From Lytechinus pictus (lineage: Eukaryota > Echinodermata > Echinoidea > Temnopleuroida > Toxopneustidae): a DNA stretch of 64,000 nt. Shown piece after piece: positions 11,082-23,244 of the stretch. Made by a program: the position numbers and the translations under genes. The notes under the pieces were generated by a model. The model worked only from the letters and a program-made list of their open reading frames with translations, ran no database searches and was not told where the DNA came from. The stretch is from contig NC_087251.1 of the NCBI RefSeq assembly GCF_037042905.1, positions 46,510,373 to 46,574,372 of the forward strand, in the 5' to 3' direction. The number at the start of each line of letters is the position of its first letter. The first letter of the stretch is position 1.

Positions 11082-13589
11082 GTTTTTTTACGTTCTCCAC
11101 GAGCTCCCCCAACAAAGATATTCCCATCCCGGATTTCCCATCCCATCAAAATCTTCGGTAGGCCTATCTTCACGTAAGATGCTTATGAGAAACTCCCGGG
11201 GAGAAACTATATGATCAACATGATCAACGTATTGCCCCCCCCCCCCCTCCGATCGATCGGGGCCTATCCGTTTTGGACTTTATTTTGGAACGTGGTAGAT
11301 AAGGTAGTTGCAAACCCAAAACATCTCAACTCCTAGACCCCGGACTATAATGACTATTAGACCTACAAATTATTATCCATAAACTTTGTTGGTTTTTTTT
11401 TTTTTTTTTTGATTGGTTTTTTTGTAAGGGGAAGGAATCGTATTTAATTTTATCCATGATTGGGGTCAATAATTCTTTCAGTTTCTCCGCCATATAATCC
11501 GCTCATGACATCTTTCAAATCATATCACTTTTCTTTTACATTTTCCATTTCTTTCGGCCGCTCTTTTCTTTTCTTCTGCTTCCCCTCTCTCGATCCTCCT
11601 TCCGTAAATTCTTTACAGTAAAAAAGAAGTCTGATTTTTTTTACACATCCCTGATTACTATATGAACCTTACGTGAAAATAGTGTTTTGTGTTCTTTTCT
11701 AGCTCGTTTACCTGAAAACCTGTAAATTGGTTATTGATTTTCTTCATACAATTTATATGAAACCTCAGCGTATATGAAGCATCCTTTACCTTCGTTCTGG
11801 TATTGTTTATATTGGTTGGTTATATTCACGATTAAAAAAATGCATAAATATAAACAAAATAACATTACATAATCAAATAATTAAAAAAAAACAATATAAC
11901 AAATTAACAATATAACAGTAATGAAGCTTACAATGCATGTAATACAGAATCGTAGGGATAGACCCGTTTCAGATTGGCTATTGATAGCCAACCTGTTCTT
12001 CCCCGGGGTCCCTAAAAATAAATTAATTAAATTAGCATTACAATATGAAAATTTCTAATAAATACGAGTATAACAAATCAATATAAAACAAATGTAAAAT
12101 AATATATCCTCATGATATCATTCATTTGGGGAAAATAATGAAAAATGAAATAGTGTAATTAGTCACACGTTATCAATCACGAAAGTTCCCTTTTCTGCTC
12201 GATCCAATCACTGAAACATTCAAATTCCATGGAACAATTAGTCATACATCATCACCACAACTATCACATAACAATACACTTAAATTCGTGTATTTTAAAA
12301 CAAATTCTTGTGAATGAGCATAATTGTATTTCCGTCGATATTGAAAGGCCGTCTCTAACAGGGTATGACCCCCCCCCCTTCCCATGTCGGGGTAAGGGGG
12401 AGAGGGGGAAAATAGAAGTGAGGATGGGGAAGAAGAGAAAGAAGAAAAGTGGAAGAAGGAAAGAAAAAAAATGAAAAGAAAAGAGGCTGTCGGACTGACG
12501 TCTACCGGAAAAATGATATAACTGTTGGGTCACGAAGGAATGTTCCATTACTCCGTGTATATATATGCTATACCGACAGTGATTAGAATATACTGTCACA
12601 CAGGGCGGTTCTAATTAATTGCTTCATGTTCCGAGAGAGATTTGAATGTATATAGGTTTTAGGTCTAAATCGCCTTACAATCAAGCCCATTCTTTTTTAC
12701 GTACAGTGATTAAAATTGCCCGGCCATATGTCCCAGTCGCGAAAATTGTTAGCTCGCGCTTCGCGCTCGCATCATTCAGACTGTTCCATTATCATCTTCA
12801 CAAGTTTCTTACGTGTTGGGCAGCGCTTTTAAGATATTCACTTTTATGTCAGTAAATTTAGTTCGCGCTACAAACAGCTTGTCCTTTATTGTTTTACAAC
12901 GTCCAGTCATGATCAATTATATATTAAAAAAAATATATTGTTGAGCATGATATACCCTTCGTATTCATTATTACAAGAAGTGCAAAAGGAATGTCTAGTT
13001 TTTATGTCTACATGTAAAAAATAGCTTATTGTGCTTCGCGCTTGCAATTATTGTTTACTGAGGTGCATATAATTTGATATTTACATTAAAAAAACCTGCT
13101 TAGAATGTCCAGTTGTCGGGCCATAATAATATTCAGCTCGCGCTATTCGCTCGCATTGTTTAATTTAATGTCCACCATGTCCACAGTGGCGTATCTAGAA
13201 CAAACGAGGCCCGGGCAAGTGCTAAAATCGCACCCCTTTCAAAATATAGGTCTATTGTGTATATACTCTGCACTCGACCAGTCAAAATAAAACATAATAT
13301 TCTAGTCCGGGGTTTTTTATCATGAAAATGATGCGTATCTAACGAAAACAACGTATGCGAGCGCTAAGCACGTGCCTATTATTTTCAGTATTAAGATCTT
13401 AAAAAGGAATATTCTAAGCACTTTTTGTAATAATTAACATGATGCATATCCAGACAATGAACGCATTCGCGAAGCGCGAGCCGAAAATTATTGATATTGA
13501 GACCTCCAATCGGGACATATCGATGCTTGTCTAATTAAGCATTTCATGCAAGCACGAGGGGCGAGCTGAAAAATTAATATTGAGGGGAA

Positions 13590-13656
13590 ATCTTAATAAT
13601 AATGATGATAATGATAATAATTATAATAATAATAATGACAATAATAATAATAATAT
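13590..13656. repeat. TAA/TGA trinucleotide repeat at LINE 3' end
   Basis: An imperfect (ATAATA/ATGATA)n run abuts the 3' terminus of the minus-strand LINE fragment and most likely derives from its tail. Confidence 0.85.
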
Positions 13657-14262
13657 TGGTGGCTTCTTATATAGCGCACGCGTCCACCTTTCGGTGCTCA
13701 TGGCGCTTGTAGAAAAATAAACACAACACCCAACAACAATAGAAAACGAAAAAGAATAGAATTTGAATTCTCCTGAATGTTAATGGGAGATCAAAATTTA
13801 GTTTTCACTGGGACTTGAATGTTTCTGTTGATGAAAATTTGGCGTAATTGGATAGCCAATCGATTCCATAGCTTTGGTCCTATAACAGAGAATACATCCC
13901 CCCATTTGTGTTTGGTTCTGGGTGTCTGGAGCAATAGAGCATCAGAATGATGAGCGGAGACTGCGTGAAGGCTGATATTTTGAGATAGAGCTGCGGAGAT
14001 ATGTGGGGGAAGAGAGAATAAATTGAATAATAGTAAAATAATTTTGAAGGAGATTCTTTTATCAACAGGCAGCCAATGTAAGGACTGGAGGATTGGCGAG
14101 ATGGAGTCATACTTTTTAGTGTATGTTAGGAGACGGGCAGCAGAGTTTTGTAGACGTTGAAGTTTTGTCCAATCTTTTTGTGGGAGGTTAAAGAACAATG
14201 AGTTTGAAAAATCTAAACGGGAGGAAATCAAAGCATGGATAATTTTAGGGGCTTTTTGTAGG
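13657..14262 (-). pseudogene. 5'-truncated CR1/L2-type LINE, C-terminal part of reverse transcriptase ORF and 3' UTR
   Basis: The minus strand reads LQKAPKIIHALISSRLDFSN, then LQRLQNSAARLL, ILQSLHWLPVDKRISFKI and, near the end, GPKLWNRLAIQLRQ. These are hallmark C-terminal blocks of CR1/L2-clade reverse transcriptases (SRLDYCN, LQNAAARLL, LHWLPV, APKLWNSLP). The reading frame stays open for about 155 codons but lacks the catalytic fingers and palm and the endonuclease. The 3' UTR ends GCGCTATATAAGAAGCCACC followed by the ATT-type repeat. It is a dead 5'-truncated insertion, as is usual for LINEs. Confidence 0.85.
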
Positions 14263-14908
14263 AATTCATGAAAAGGATACGTATCTCATCGGGGTAGGCC
14301 CTAATGTGAGCGCGAAGCGCGATATGATATTTTGTATATCCTCACCTAAAAATGTCTAATGGAGAGTTTTTATCTCCCTCATCAAAATCAGAGCGTGGTG
14401 AGAAGCTTTGACAAACCAGAAAATTATATTTCTGAACTGTTTGCAAGAATTAATGAAAAGAAAGATATAAAAATAATGCAAACTCGTAGCTATAGATGAA
14501 AAGTTATGACATTTGAGTTTGAAAAACTAATTTTTTTTATAAGGAGTGTTTGTTGGAATTCATGGAGAGAATATAAGTATATCACTAATTAAAAGTTGCA
14601 CGAATATTCATCCCTGGGTAAAGACATGCACGATTATTTTTTTACGTTGAAAAGTGCATTAATGGTACAGAGAACGGGGGTATTACCGTCAGCGGTATTC
14701 CTTTTTCAGCGTCTTAATTCCTTTGCTTTTTCTATTCATTTTTTCCCTTTCTTTCTTTGCATCTATCTCCCGTTTTTGCACCACTGAAAGTAGCACCCGG
14801 GGCACGTGCCTCCATTGCCGCCCCGGCTAGATACGCCATGTAATAAAGTCCACTTTTCATGTCGGAAGAAATATCAGCTTGCGCTCCGCGCTCTAATCGA
14901 TTGTTGAG

Positions 14909-14950
<42 letters not shown>

Positions 14951-15018
14951 AACATGTACATGTATATATGTATAACATGTACATGTATAACTTCACACAT
15001 TTATATATATATATATAG
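14909..15018. repeat. AT dinucleotide repeat with ATAACATGTACATG doublet
   Basis: An (AT)n run is followed by two copies of a TATGTATAACATGTACATG unit and a second short AT run. Confidence 0.9.
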
Positions 15019-18000
15019 CCATTCTGTTCATGGTTCCATTGCTTTTTATGTCTTGTTTTAGGTCTAAATCTAGGGGGAAAATCACCTCGCGTCTAATTCT
15101 CTAATATGACGTTTCTTCTTTAAATAAAAAACGGACTTGAACTTTCCAGTTTTTAGATCTGAATTAAAAATAATAATAATCAGCTCGCGCTTCGCGCTCG
15201 CATTAATTGTTTGATTACATACTCATCCTGGTTATGATTTCAAAACGTGGTTAACATGTTCAGTTCTCAATAATACTCATATTGTACATGACAGAAAAAG
15301 TGCTTAGATTGTCCGAGTTTCGGGCGGAAAATTAGAATTTCTGTTCGCGCTTCATGCACGCTCGCATCATAAAGTTATGCTTATATATCCATCCAATTTA
15401 TGGTTGAAAATGTGATTCGAATATACATTTTTTAGTCCCAGATATTGAAAATGTACAACTCGCTCTCGCATTTTATTGATTGGTGAGATTTGTATTACAT
15501 GTACATTCATGAGTCACTGCAAAACGAATACTTTTGTAGGTGAGTATATTAAAAATTACTTCTGTGTTTCGCGCTCGCACGAATCTTTTCGTTAGATACG
15601 CATCTTCTTCATGATTACAATAACTGCCCAGAATATTCAATTCTCAGTTCTAAATAAAAATATACAATAAATTTAGCTTGCATGTGATATATTTAGACCT
15701 CATGAGATAAGGTAAGATAAGACTGTATTAGAATTTCGATCTTTAGTTAGGTCAAGCCCTCTAATATATAAATGAATAAATAAATAAATAATAACGTGAA
15801 TAATGCCCCCCCCCAAAAAAAAAACAAAAACAAAAAAATGATTTTGGCGGCCTATCGGGAAAGTGTGAATGATAATTCCCACCCCTACCTTTAACTGATG
15901 AAAGCCTGTACTGCCCTGGGTATGGTGGAAGAAAATGTGACTGAGGAGAGTGTTGAACACTTCCAAGACTCATGGTCGTATAGCTGACGTCGGTACACGT
16001 TACCGATATACATTTGTAGAATCAAGGGCTATACCGACAAACATTTTGAACATTTACGATAGAGTATAGCTCGTGAGCAAAAAATAAAATAATATAATCA
16101 CTTTTGAAAATGAACACCACTTCTCCCCCCCCCCCTCTCCCTTGCATGGTTGTGGAAGTTCGTAGTGTTTTTCGTTTGCGCGGGGGAGGGGCTCAAATAA
16201 AGGATTATAGGTATGTTCGTTTTGATCACACGAATCAAGCAGTGATAATAATACATGGGCACCTTGAGCACCTAACAAGATGGACACGTGTGCTATATAA
16301 ATATTATATTATTTTATTACTATTATTATCATTACTTAGAACTTATACGCTACTCGCCCCTTCCACTTCCCTCGTCTCCATTTTTTTTAGGGGGCCGCAG
16401 GTATAGGCATAATCTATAGCGTTCCCGCTCCCCCTTTCAATAATTTTAATATTTTTTCATCGTCCATTCTGGAGATATATGATTTCATCTCTCCGATCCG
16501 CCTCGTCAGTGTGTAAATGCGCTAGCGTGAAGGGAGGGGGTCGCTAGCAACCAACCTCCAACCTTGGACAACACAAGAAATAGGAGAAAAAATAAAGGAC
16601 ATTTTAATATTAGAAACGAAAATGTCTGCTATGTTCTTGTTTGTCTTTTCCCCTGTTTATATTCCATAATGATGTAATGATTTCAAAAATCACATGTTCA
16701 GACCCCCCATTCCTCCATGTCCAGGGTTGCACTTTGTGAATAAGAGAATTCAACCTGGTCACACGTCGTTTTCAGATCCTTTCATTTTACTTCTCTCTCC
16801 CAATTTTCTTTCTTTAGTCATGTTCGTTGTGTTGTAGAACAATAGAGTGGACACTTTGACGTCGAAATAAGGTTACCAGACTAACGAAGGGAATGGGAAA
16901 GGTAGCGATAAATGGAAGCGAGGGGAAGGGGCACGCCCTCCTAAATTTTAGATAAGTGGGGTAGTTACCCCCTTAAAAGGAAGAGGGAAAGAAAGAAAGA
17001 AAGAAAAAAGAAAAGAAAGGAAAAATGTGAAAATAAAAATAAGAAAAAGATGAATATCACATGTTTACTAAAACCAATAATACCAAAATAGCAGTTTTGA
17101 CAAAGGAAAATACTTAAAATTTAAAGCAAAATAATCATACAATCAAAAATAAAAAGTTTGTTTTCCGCACCAAAATGAAGGTGTTTGGATCAAACCTGTA
17201 CATCACCCCCCATATAAATCTTGGAGGTGATTTAGCACCCCCGCTTACAAAGGCCATGTGCATCGGTGTTTCCACAGATCCAAAACAAACTTCTCGAATT
17301 TATAGACATTTCCTAGAATTTTTAGTTTGATTTTAACAAAAATTGTACAAAAATGTAGCCAGCCGAAACTTTCAGCAAACAATTTTAAAAATATAACATG
17401 AATGTTGACAGTTGCTATGTTTAATTATTGTTTACTTGTAATAAGGCTTTGGATTTCCCGAAATTTCCTGCATGGATTTGTTTCATTCGGAACCTTTCCT
17501 GGAAAAGGTAAAATTTCCCGAAATTTCGGGAGGAGTGGAAACACTGATGTGCATCACGGGAATATCTATATATAACCCTTCATAATGCAATGTTATAAGG
17601 GGTTATAAGTAACATCACGAACATGCTATTGAAATAAAAATGTAGGATTTAAATATAAAATCGAAAAACTTTTCAAATTCAACTCTTTGCGTTTACTCGC
17701 ATTTCTCTATTTTATTACTAAACTTTATATGCCCTGTCGCCGAACCCTGCATGTGTCTTTCCACATTTTTTAAAATCGGATTAAAGTGACATTTTTAGAT
17801 TGGTGACTTCATTTTTTGTACAAAATACCATCTGGACGTCTCAGGATTCTGGAGTTTCTTGGGGCTTTGCTATCTATGCCTAGAGAAAGCGGAAATAGAG
17901 AGGAACGATAAGAAAGGATATAAGAAGAAGAAAAGTGAATGAAATAATAAAAGAGGAACGATTTGAAAACAGAAAAAGTAGAAATCATTATACAAAAAAA

Positions 18001-20264
18001 ATCAATCGCGAATATACTTTTAAAAAAATCAGCTTGCGTTTTACATTTACATGCGCTCTTATCATTATTCAGGAAAATATGCAGCAATATTCCAAAACAG
18101 TTTATACAATGTTTCGTATTAAGATCTTAATTTCAACAAATATCAGCTCGCTTGGCGTATAAACTTTATACTTACCATAAGACCGCATTTGATTAGAATG
18201 ACCCGATTCAGCTCTTCATGTCAAAATATTAATAATTTTCAACTCGTTCTTCGTGCTCCGCGCTCGCACCATTCTGTTGTATAATCAATGCAATTTAATA
18301 AGTTTGAATCTCGGGTTTTCAGTTATTTTTTTCCAAGCAATGTGCTTATAATGACAATCCTCGATCCTGCTAATTGTTAATATCATAATATGTTGGGTGT
18401 GGATCATTTGGTGTGTGTGGGTTGAATCATATTTTTAATAAGTACACTCTATTATTCATGCCAAAATTTAAAACGATATTATATTTCTTTTGTTATGAAA
18501 ATGCTAATACGCATTTACGAGAACAATAAATCAAATCGAATTGTTTAAGATGAACATACCCTGCGTGATTACCAAAAGTGAGTAGAATGACCCGTTTAAG
18601 ATGTTCATGTTCATAAAAAAGTTCGCGCTCCTATATTTATTTTCAAGGCGAAATATAAGAATAAACATTACTTTGCGCGCTTCGCGCTCGCATCATTAAT
18701 TTAGGCCATAGTAGGTCCATGATTGTAAGAATAAAGCTACGATGTACTTAAAAATTCAGACTTTAGTTGCATGGGACACCCCCCCCCCAAATGATAATAA
18801 TTAAGCATTTATCAGCCGATGTGGAAGAAATGTGGATGGAAATATTTCTTACCCCCCCCCCCCCGAAGTACGTAAAAATATACATTCTGGCACTGGCGGC
18901 GGAAGATCATGCTTCAACACCGCCGGAACACCGCCAATCCAGAATCTAATATTGTTATGCTTTCGCCGCCGGCCACAAAATAATGCAATTATTTTTATGT
19001 CCTTTTTATCCCCAGCATATACCTTTTTATGCTGCACCAAATCTTTTTATATAATTATTATAAAAATGTTCGTTATACATTGGTTGTTGGGCTGTGCAGT
19101 TATGTGTTGGAGGGGGCCGGGGGGCAGCTTTACGTTGTGCAGGGGTGGATCCAGGTTTTTCTAAAGGGAGGAGGCACAATTCATGAGAAAATTTTGAAAA
19201 GAAAAAAAAAAAGAAAAAAAAAGTTTTTCATCTAAAAATTTACAATCTAAAGGTATTTCGCCAAAAATTTGTCAAGCAAAAGAAGAAGAAGAAAGGACCT
19301 CGCGTTCAAAGGAAGGGAGTGCATACGTGAGTAAAATATGGCAGATTTACTACACAAGTTTTGATTACTGCTCTCAAAAAGGTGCTCGGCCCATTAGAGA
19401 AACAGTCTTGAATAAATGAAATGTTATAATCATGTGACTGCACAATTAAAAATGAATGTCCTGTATTATGTTCATTTTTCGAGCGATATGGGAAGGGTCT
19501 TACGTAATACCAAGTAATTTGCATACCCACATAAACAACGAAACGTTCACGCATGGGATAAAGCCATCCTTCCCTCAGCTAGCCATGGTCCATGCCTCAG
19601 CTCACGACACACGCAGAGCTCGAGAGACCACATGTTCTTATTCTATTCTCAAGTACATGTATGATGTTCTGGATCGCACATATTTTATTCTGGTGCTACA
19701 CTTTCGCTTTATCTTCATGTAATATTAAAGTACATCGCCCCAAATTTGCCACGTTACTACCATCCCGGCGAGGAGTCAGTAAGTCTGCATTTTTCTTATC
19801 TTAGATGGTCTGTACATATATTTCGTTGCGCTATCAGAATCTGTTTTTCTTCTTTCATACTACTTTCTCTGCTTCGACTAGAACCGTCAAGGCACTATAG
19901 AAAAGAGCCAGCAGAGAACATGCGCTGCATGTAATGTTTACAATTCTCAGTGCATGCCGGCCGGAGCGGCCTTGCCCCCATTCACTGTTGGTTGATTGAC
20001 AGTTCTCGCTTGCGTGTCCGTTACGATCTCAACGCTGAGGGAGGCATACAATTTTATTTTCAAATCGGGATGTCACAGTGATTTGGGAAATCGTCTAGTA
20101 GACGAGTTCTAATATAATCACATTTTCCTACCTACTAACAACTTTTCATTCAAAATAAAGATGATTTCTAGGGTTTCTTAGAACAAGTACATAAACTCAT
20201 AAACATAATTCATCTTAATTTGAGAATTTTTTAAATCAGCTTCTCACAATGTTAAACGATCCCT

Positions 20265-20420
20265 TTAAACAAGGAGGAGCAAACTAAATTGTCAAGACAA
20301 TGACGAATGCCTAAGTATACATCATATCTGAAAAAAAATTTTGAACATCAATTTTTTATGTTGGCATTGCTGGCTTTCCATAGTTGTGGTTGATCGGATC
20401 AATCGCAACCCTTTGAAAGA
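20265..20420. mobile_element. Right half of the interrupted TCTTACAAAGAG-family MITE
   Basis: It begins at TTAA and continues through AAGTATACATCAT and GCTGGCTTTCCATAG, exactly the part missing from the left half at 9821-9929, when compared with the full copy at 57738-58021. Confidence 0.75.
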
Positions 20421-20461
20421 TATTGGAATAAGTTTTGCTGGTGTGAATGTTTTTTTCCTCT

Positions 20462-20575
20462 GTTTCTCTCTCTCTTTCTGCTCCTCTGTCTCTCTCCCTC
20501 TTTCTCTTTTCCGCTGCCTGCCCCTCTCTCTCTCTCTCTCTCTCAGTCTATCTGTCTGTTTCTCTCTCTCTCGGC
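20462..20575. repeat. CT-rich simple repeat
   Basis: Runs of CTCTCT interspersed with CCTCTTT. The leucine/serine-rich open frame across it is an artefact of composition. Confidence 0.9.
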
Positions 20576-21114
20576 CATTCTTTCTTACTGTTCCTCTCTG
20601 TACAAGTTGTCTGACTCTCTTTCTCCCTCCACCCCTCCCCCCGCTCTAGATCCATCTTGTCATATCCTCAACTCTCAACAAAACTTGAGAGTATTAGCTC
20701 ACAAACTATTACTTAGAGTTAACATCAATTAGGTTAGAAGCAGATGACGTGACATGACAAACAGACAGCAAAGTCACAATGCTCCCAGGAACAGGGATAT
20801 CGCCCGATTGCATTACACATCAAATACTTCCCATTGAAATTGAACATTAAAGGTAAAGGGAATCCAACATTCATAGAGGAGAACTTTTATGTCAAAACAG
20901 AACATACCAGTGACAAACAATGGTATAAGTTTGTTTGAAATACACATCCATCAACAACGATAAAAGAGCTGTGACTGTATAAATGGCTAGTTGTAAAATA
21001 AACCTTTTGATATAATTATTAACAATAATGTAGAGAAATTAGCCTATATTTCTATTTCAGAAACTAAATGTTTTTGAAAGGAGCGGTACCTCTAATGCTA
21101 TTTGGTAGCATAAT

Positions 21115-21396
21115 GAGGTGCTGTGGCTCAGTGGATAAGTCTCCGGACTTTGAACTATAAGGTCGGGGTTCAAAACCTACCGCTGCACTTGCATCCTTTG
21201 GCAAGGCGTTTATCTACATTTGCCACTCTCCACCCAGGTGTAGTAAATTAGTACCCGGTAGGAAAAAAATTCTTAAATGCTCTATGTGCCCGATCAGGGA
21301 AGCAGTGCTAAAGCCGGGGTAATAGTATGCAGCGCTTAGAAACATTGTATTGAGCACTATATAAGTATTGCATATTATTATTATTATTATTAATTA
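21115..21396 (+). mobile_element. tRNA-derived SINE with ATT tail
   Basis: The head carries an A box (TGGCTCAGTGG at 21124-21134) and a B box-like GGGGTTCAAAACC (about 21165-21177), spaced as in a tRNA promoter. The body includes CACCCAGGTG and TACCCGGTAGGAA, shared with the SINE at 43439-43730. The 3' end reads GAGCACTATATAAG and then an ATT repeat, similar to the end of the LINE at 13657-14262. Confidence 0.85.
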
Positions 21397-21787
21397 CTGC
21401 AGTATGAATGTCTTGAATAGTAAATTATACTGTTACCATTCAAGTGGGTCTATTTTACAAGACTACACTGCTCAGGCTGTTGCATTATGGGTAATTAACC
21501 TGACCAGTTGTGAGTAGTTGAGGACTTGAGATGGGGTTATTAAGACTGCTGGTCTGTGTGCCCTTTAACTGAATGGTTTTTTTGTAATTTCACTCTGTTG
21601 ATTCATCTCAACTTTGACTTGGTCTCTAACAACATGGCCGGATACAGAATGTTAATGACTTCACACTTGTGCATTGCAGGTAGACGTGTAATCTCCCTTC
21701 CGGCCATGTTCTAGAATCTGACTGAACATTAATACCCCAGTCACACTTAATGAAACCAACCCTAGCCGGATCAAAGACATTGCATTA

Positions 21788-22608
21788 TGACACCGTTCTC
21801 ATTCCAATTCTAAAACTAGTTCAGTGGAAACTGGTTCAGGAAGCCAGTTTGGTAGATCGCTTTGCTAGCATTCCCATTTGATCAACCAAAAGTGGTTTTC
21901 AAAACAAAATTCAAGCCCAGCTCACACTTCGTGATTCCTTGCGATCCGATTTTCGAAGAAATCATAATAACATTTGACATGAATATTCCAACCAATAAAA
22001 TCTTATCAATCCGAGGTCAGAATAGTTGTAGAACTACTGAAATCAAAATTCAATGTAGTTCGAGCCTCAATGTAGGAATAAAAGCAAATTCAATTCCAAA
22101 TTGTAATGACGATATCATCCGCTGCAACTTGAAGCCGATTCGGACTTAACTCCGACAACAGGGCTTGCCGCAAAGCAAAATGATGATTTCATTATTCCTA
22201 ACATTATGCCGAACTTCAAATAGAGTAATTTTTCTTTTTGGAACTTTCATATTTAATGCAAAATGTGATTTATTAAAAAATAATGTCGTATCGGATCGCA
22301 CAGTGTGAGACGGGCTTCAGGTAAAGTGATCTTGTTGCTATGGGAACACTCTACTTGGGGTGACATGTTTCGCACGAAATTTGAAACCGCAGCGTAGACA
22401 TTTTACATGCAGAGTGCGGAGTAGCGTGCGAAAATTGCTTCCTGAAGAACTGCTAAAACAATTTTAATGAGGCAAAGCGATCTTGAAAATTACATCATGA
22501 GGTGGTTTTCCGAACCAGTTTGAAGATCACTTTCAAGACCGCTTCCAGAGTTCTCATTACACGTTAAACTAGTTTCCAGTTTTAGGATGGTAATGAGAAA
22601 GGGGTCTA
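21788..22608. mobile_element. Middle inverted-repeat element of the nest
   Basis: Left GTTCTCATTCCAATTCTAAA and right (inverted) TTTCTCATTACCATCCTAAA form imperfect termini. GAAACTGGTTC-type motifs recur in both subterminal parts. The Harbinger-like MITE at 21914-22316 interrupts it. Confidence 0.55.
21914..22316 (-). mobile_element. MITE with AGCCC termini and TCA target duplication (Harbinger-like)
   Basis: Inverted copy of the element at 175-559, alignable along its whole length (shared TTTGAAGTTCGGCATAAT, TTGCTTTGCGGC and GGTTGGAAT on the minus strand). TCA flanks both sides (21911-21913 and 22317-22319). No functional ORF is expected; the 95-codon open frame inside is incidental. Confidence 0.8.
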
Positions 22609-22693
22609 ACTACAATGGCTTACTACGGTTGGTTTGGAGTCGATTCCGTTGGTGTGAATGGTGCATGATACTGGGAATTTTAAAGGGACTCAC

Positions 22694-22777
22694 CTTAATT
22701 CTGGATAGACGTTTTCAAGGTACCATTTAAAAGGCTTGCAGTGAAGTTTTTCTCTAAGTTCTAACCTTGCCTGGATA
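22694..22777 (-). CDS. GALNT2: GALNT2-like exon G (linker to lectin domain)
   Basis: This 84 bp exon has no long open frame around it and is easy to miss. It encodes [20 protein letters not shown] and ENVYPEL (residues 230-256), the conserved RxxLRxxLxCKPFxWYLxxVYP block that ends the catalytic unit. The acceptor is CATGACAG and the donor GTGAGT. It opens by completing Asn229 and closes with AG of Arg257, which matches the first base of exon H 18 kb downstream. Confidence 0.95.
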
Positions 22778-23244
22778 CTGTCATGGTAGCATTAAAAAAA
22801 AAAAAATGATTCAATACTACTGATAAACAATGAAATGCATCATTTATCAATTGAGAGTAAATAATACAGTCCTCTTTTTCACATATACCCTTCTATTTTA
22901 CCTTTGAACAGGCAATTATTCATACCCCAATAAGGGCATTATGATGCTATAAGTGCTTTTCATGTACTCATCTACTAAATGATTAAAATTAAAACATATA
23001 TCACAGTAAAACATGTCTAGAGAGACTACACAAGGGAGGCAAGAAAGAGGGTCTTATGAGCAGTTTACTTCTCAAAAAAGGTACTTAACAATTTTTAGAA
23101 ACAAATTCAGGGCGATCTGCATCAAAGCTATTCCATGAAAAATTTTGTCAGTGAAAATCAATGACAAAACTTTTAATGAAACACTCCCTGATTTACAATC
23201 CCTATCAGTTCTTATACATGTAGGTCATGACAGTGTTTCACACC

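Larger units (their letters stand above)
13187..14838. mobile_element. Inverted-repeat element carrying a LINE fragment
   Basis: TGGCGTATCTAG at 13187-13198 and CTAGATACGCCA at 14827-14838 are perfect 12 bp inverted termini, followed on each side by GCCCGGG-type sequence. The termini resemble hAT ends beginning CAGTGGCG. I could not find a clean target duplication. The LINE fragment at 13657-14262 lies inside. Confidence 0.55.
12740..18700. repeat. Degenerate array of CpG-rich GCTCGCGCTTCGCGCTCGC beads
   Basis: The core GCTCGCGCTTCGCGCTCGC or a decayed form occurs about a dozen times, e.g. 12752-12770, 13135-13155, 15183-15201, 18245-18267 and 18672-18691, and in inverted orientation near 13465 and 14309. 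The cores sit in AT-rich spacers that share phrases (AATATTCAGCTCGC, CTTAGAATGTCC). It looks like an old repeat family with units of roughly 150-250 bp, later broken up by insertions. Confidence 0.65.
9930..20264. mobile_element. Apparent 10.3 kb TTAA-flanked inserted element
   Basis: Left end AGGGATTGTTTCACTTTGTG and the inverted right end AGGGATCGTTTAACATTGTG match at 17 of 20 bases. TTAA flanks both sides (9926-9929 and 20265-20268). The right terminal ~100 bp is clearly related to the right end of the 377 bp element at 50914-51290. TTAA targets are used by the piggyBac and Kolobok superfamilies. I see no intact transposase; the interior is largely other repeats (CpG-rich beads, a LINE fragment, AT and GA tracts), so it has probably grown by nested insertion. 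Confidence 0.65.
21735..22663. mobile_element. Outer CAGTCACAC-family element of a three-level nest
   Basis: CAGTCACACTTAATGAAACC on the left faces an inverted relative ending GGTGTGAATG on the right. The same family motif (CAGTCACACC with ACCGACTCC nearby) occurs near 9743, 45476 and 60913. The right and left ends are diverged, so the boundaries are approximate. Confidence 0.5.
4515..22693 (-). other. Intron, 18.2 kb, loaded with repeats
   Basis: It separates the linker exon from the lectin exons. From low to high coordinates it holds a TGGA-type minisatellite, a hairpin element at 4797-4935, a MITE at 6258-6385, a pyrimidine-rich tandem array at 8750-9612, a repeat split by an apparent 10.3 kb TTAA insertion (9930-20264), a SINE at 21115-21396 and a nest of inverted-repeat elements at 21735-22663. 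No coding exon was found. Open frames in it are low-complexity or isolated. Confidence 0.85.

Noticed and set aside
12740..18700. CRISPR array
   Set aside because: The repeats are irregularly spaced, occur in both orientations and have related spacers; the genome is that of an animal.
20855..21000. Another TTAA element starting AGGTAAAGGGAATCC
   Set aside because: No matching inverted end or second TTAA could be found.
21115..21190. Genuine tRNA gene
   Set aside because: A and B boxes are present but the sequence does not fold into a full cloverleaf by eye, and it continues into a SINE body with an ATT tail.
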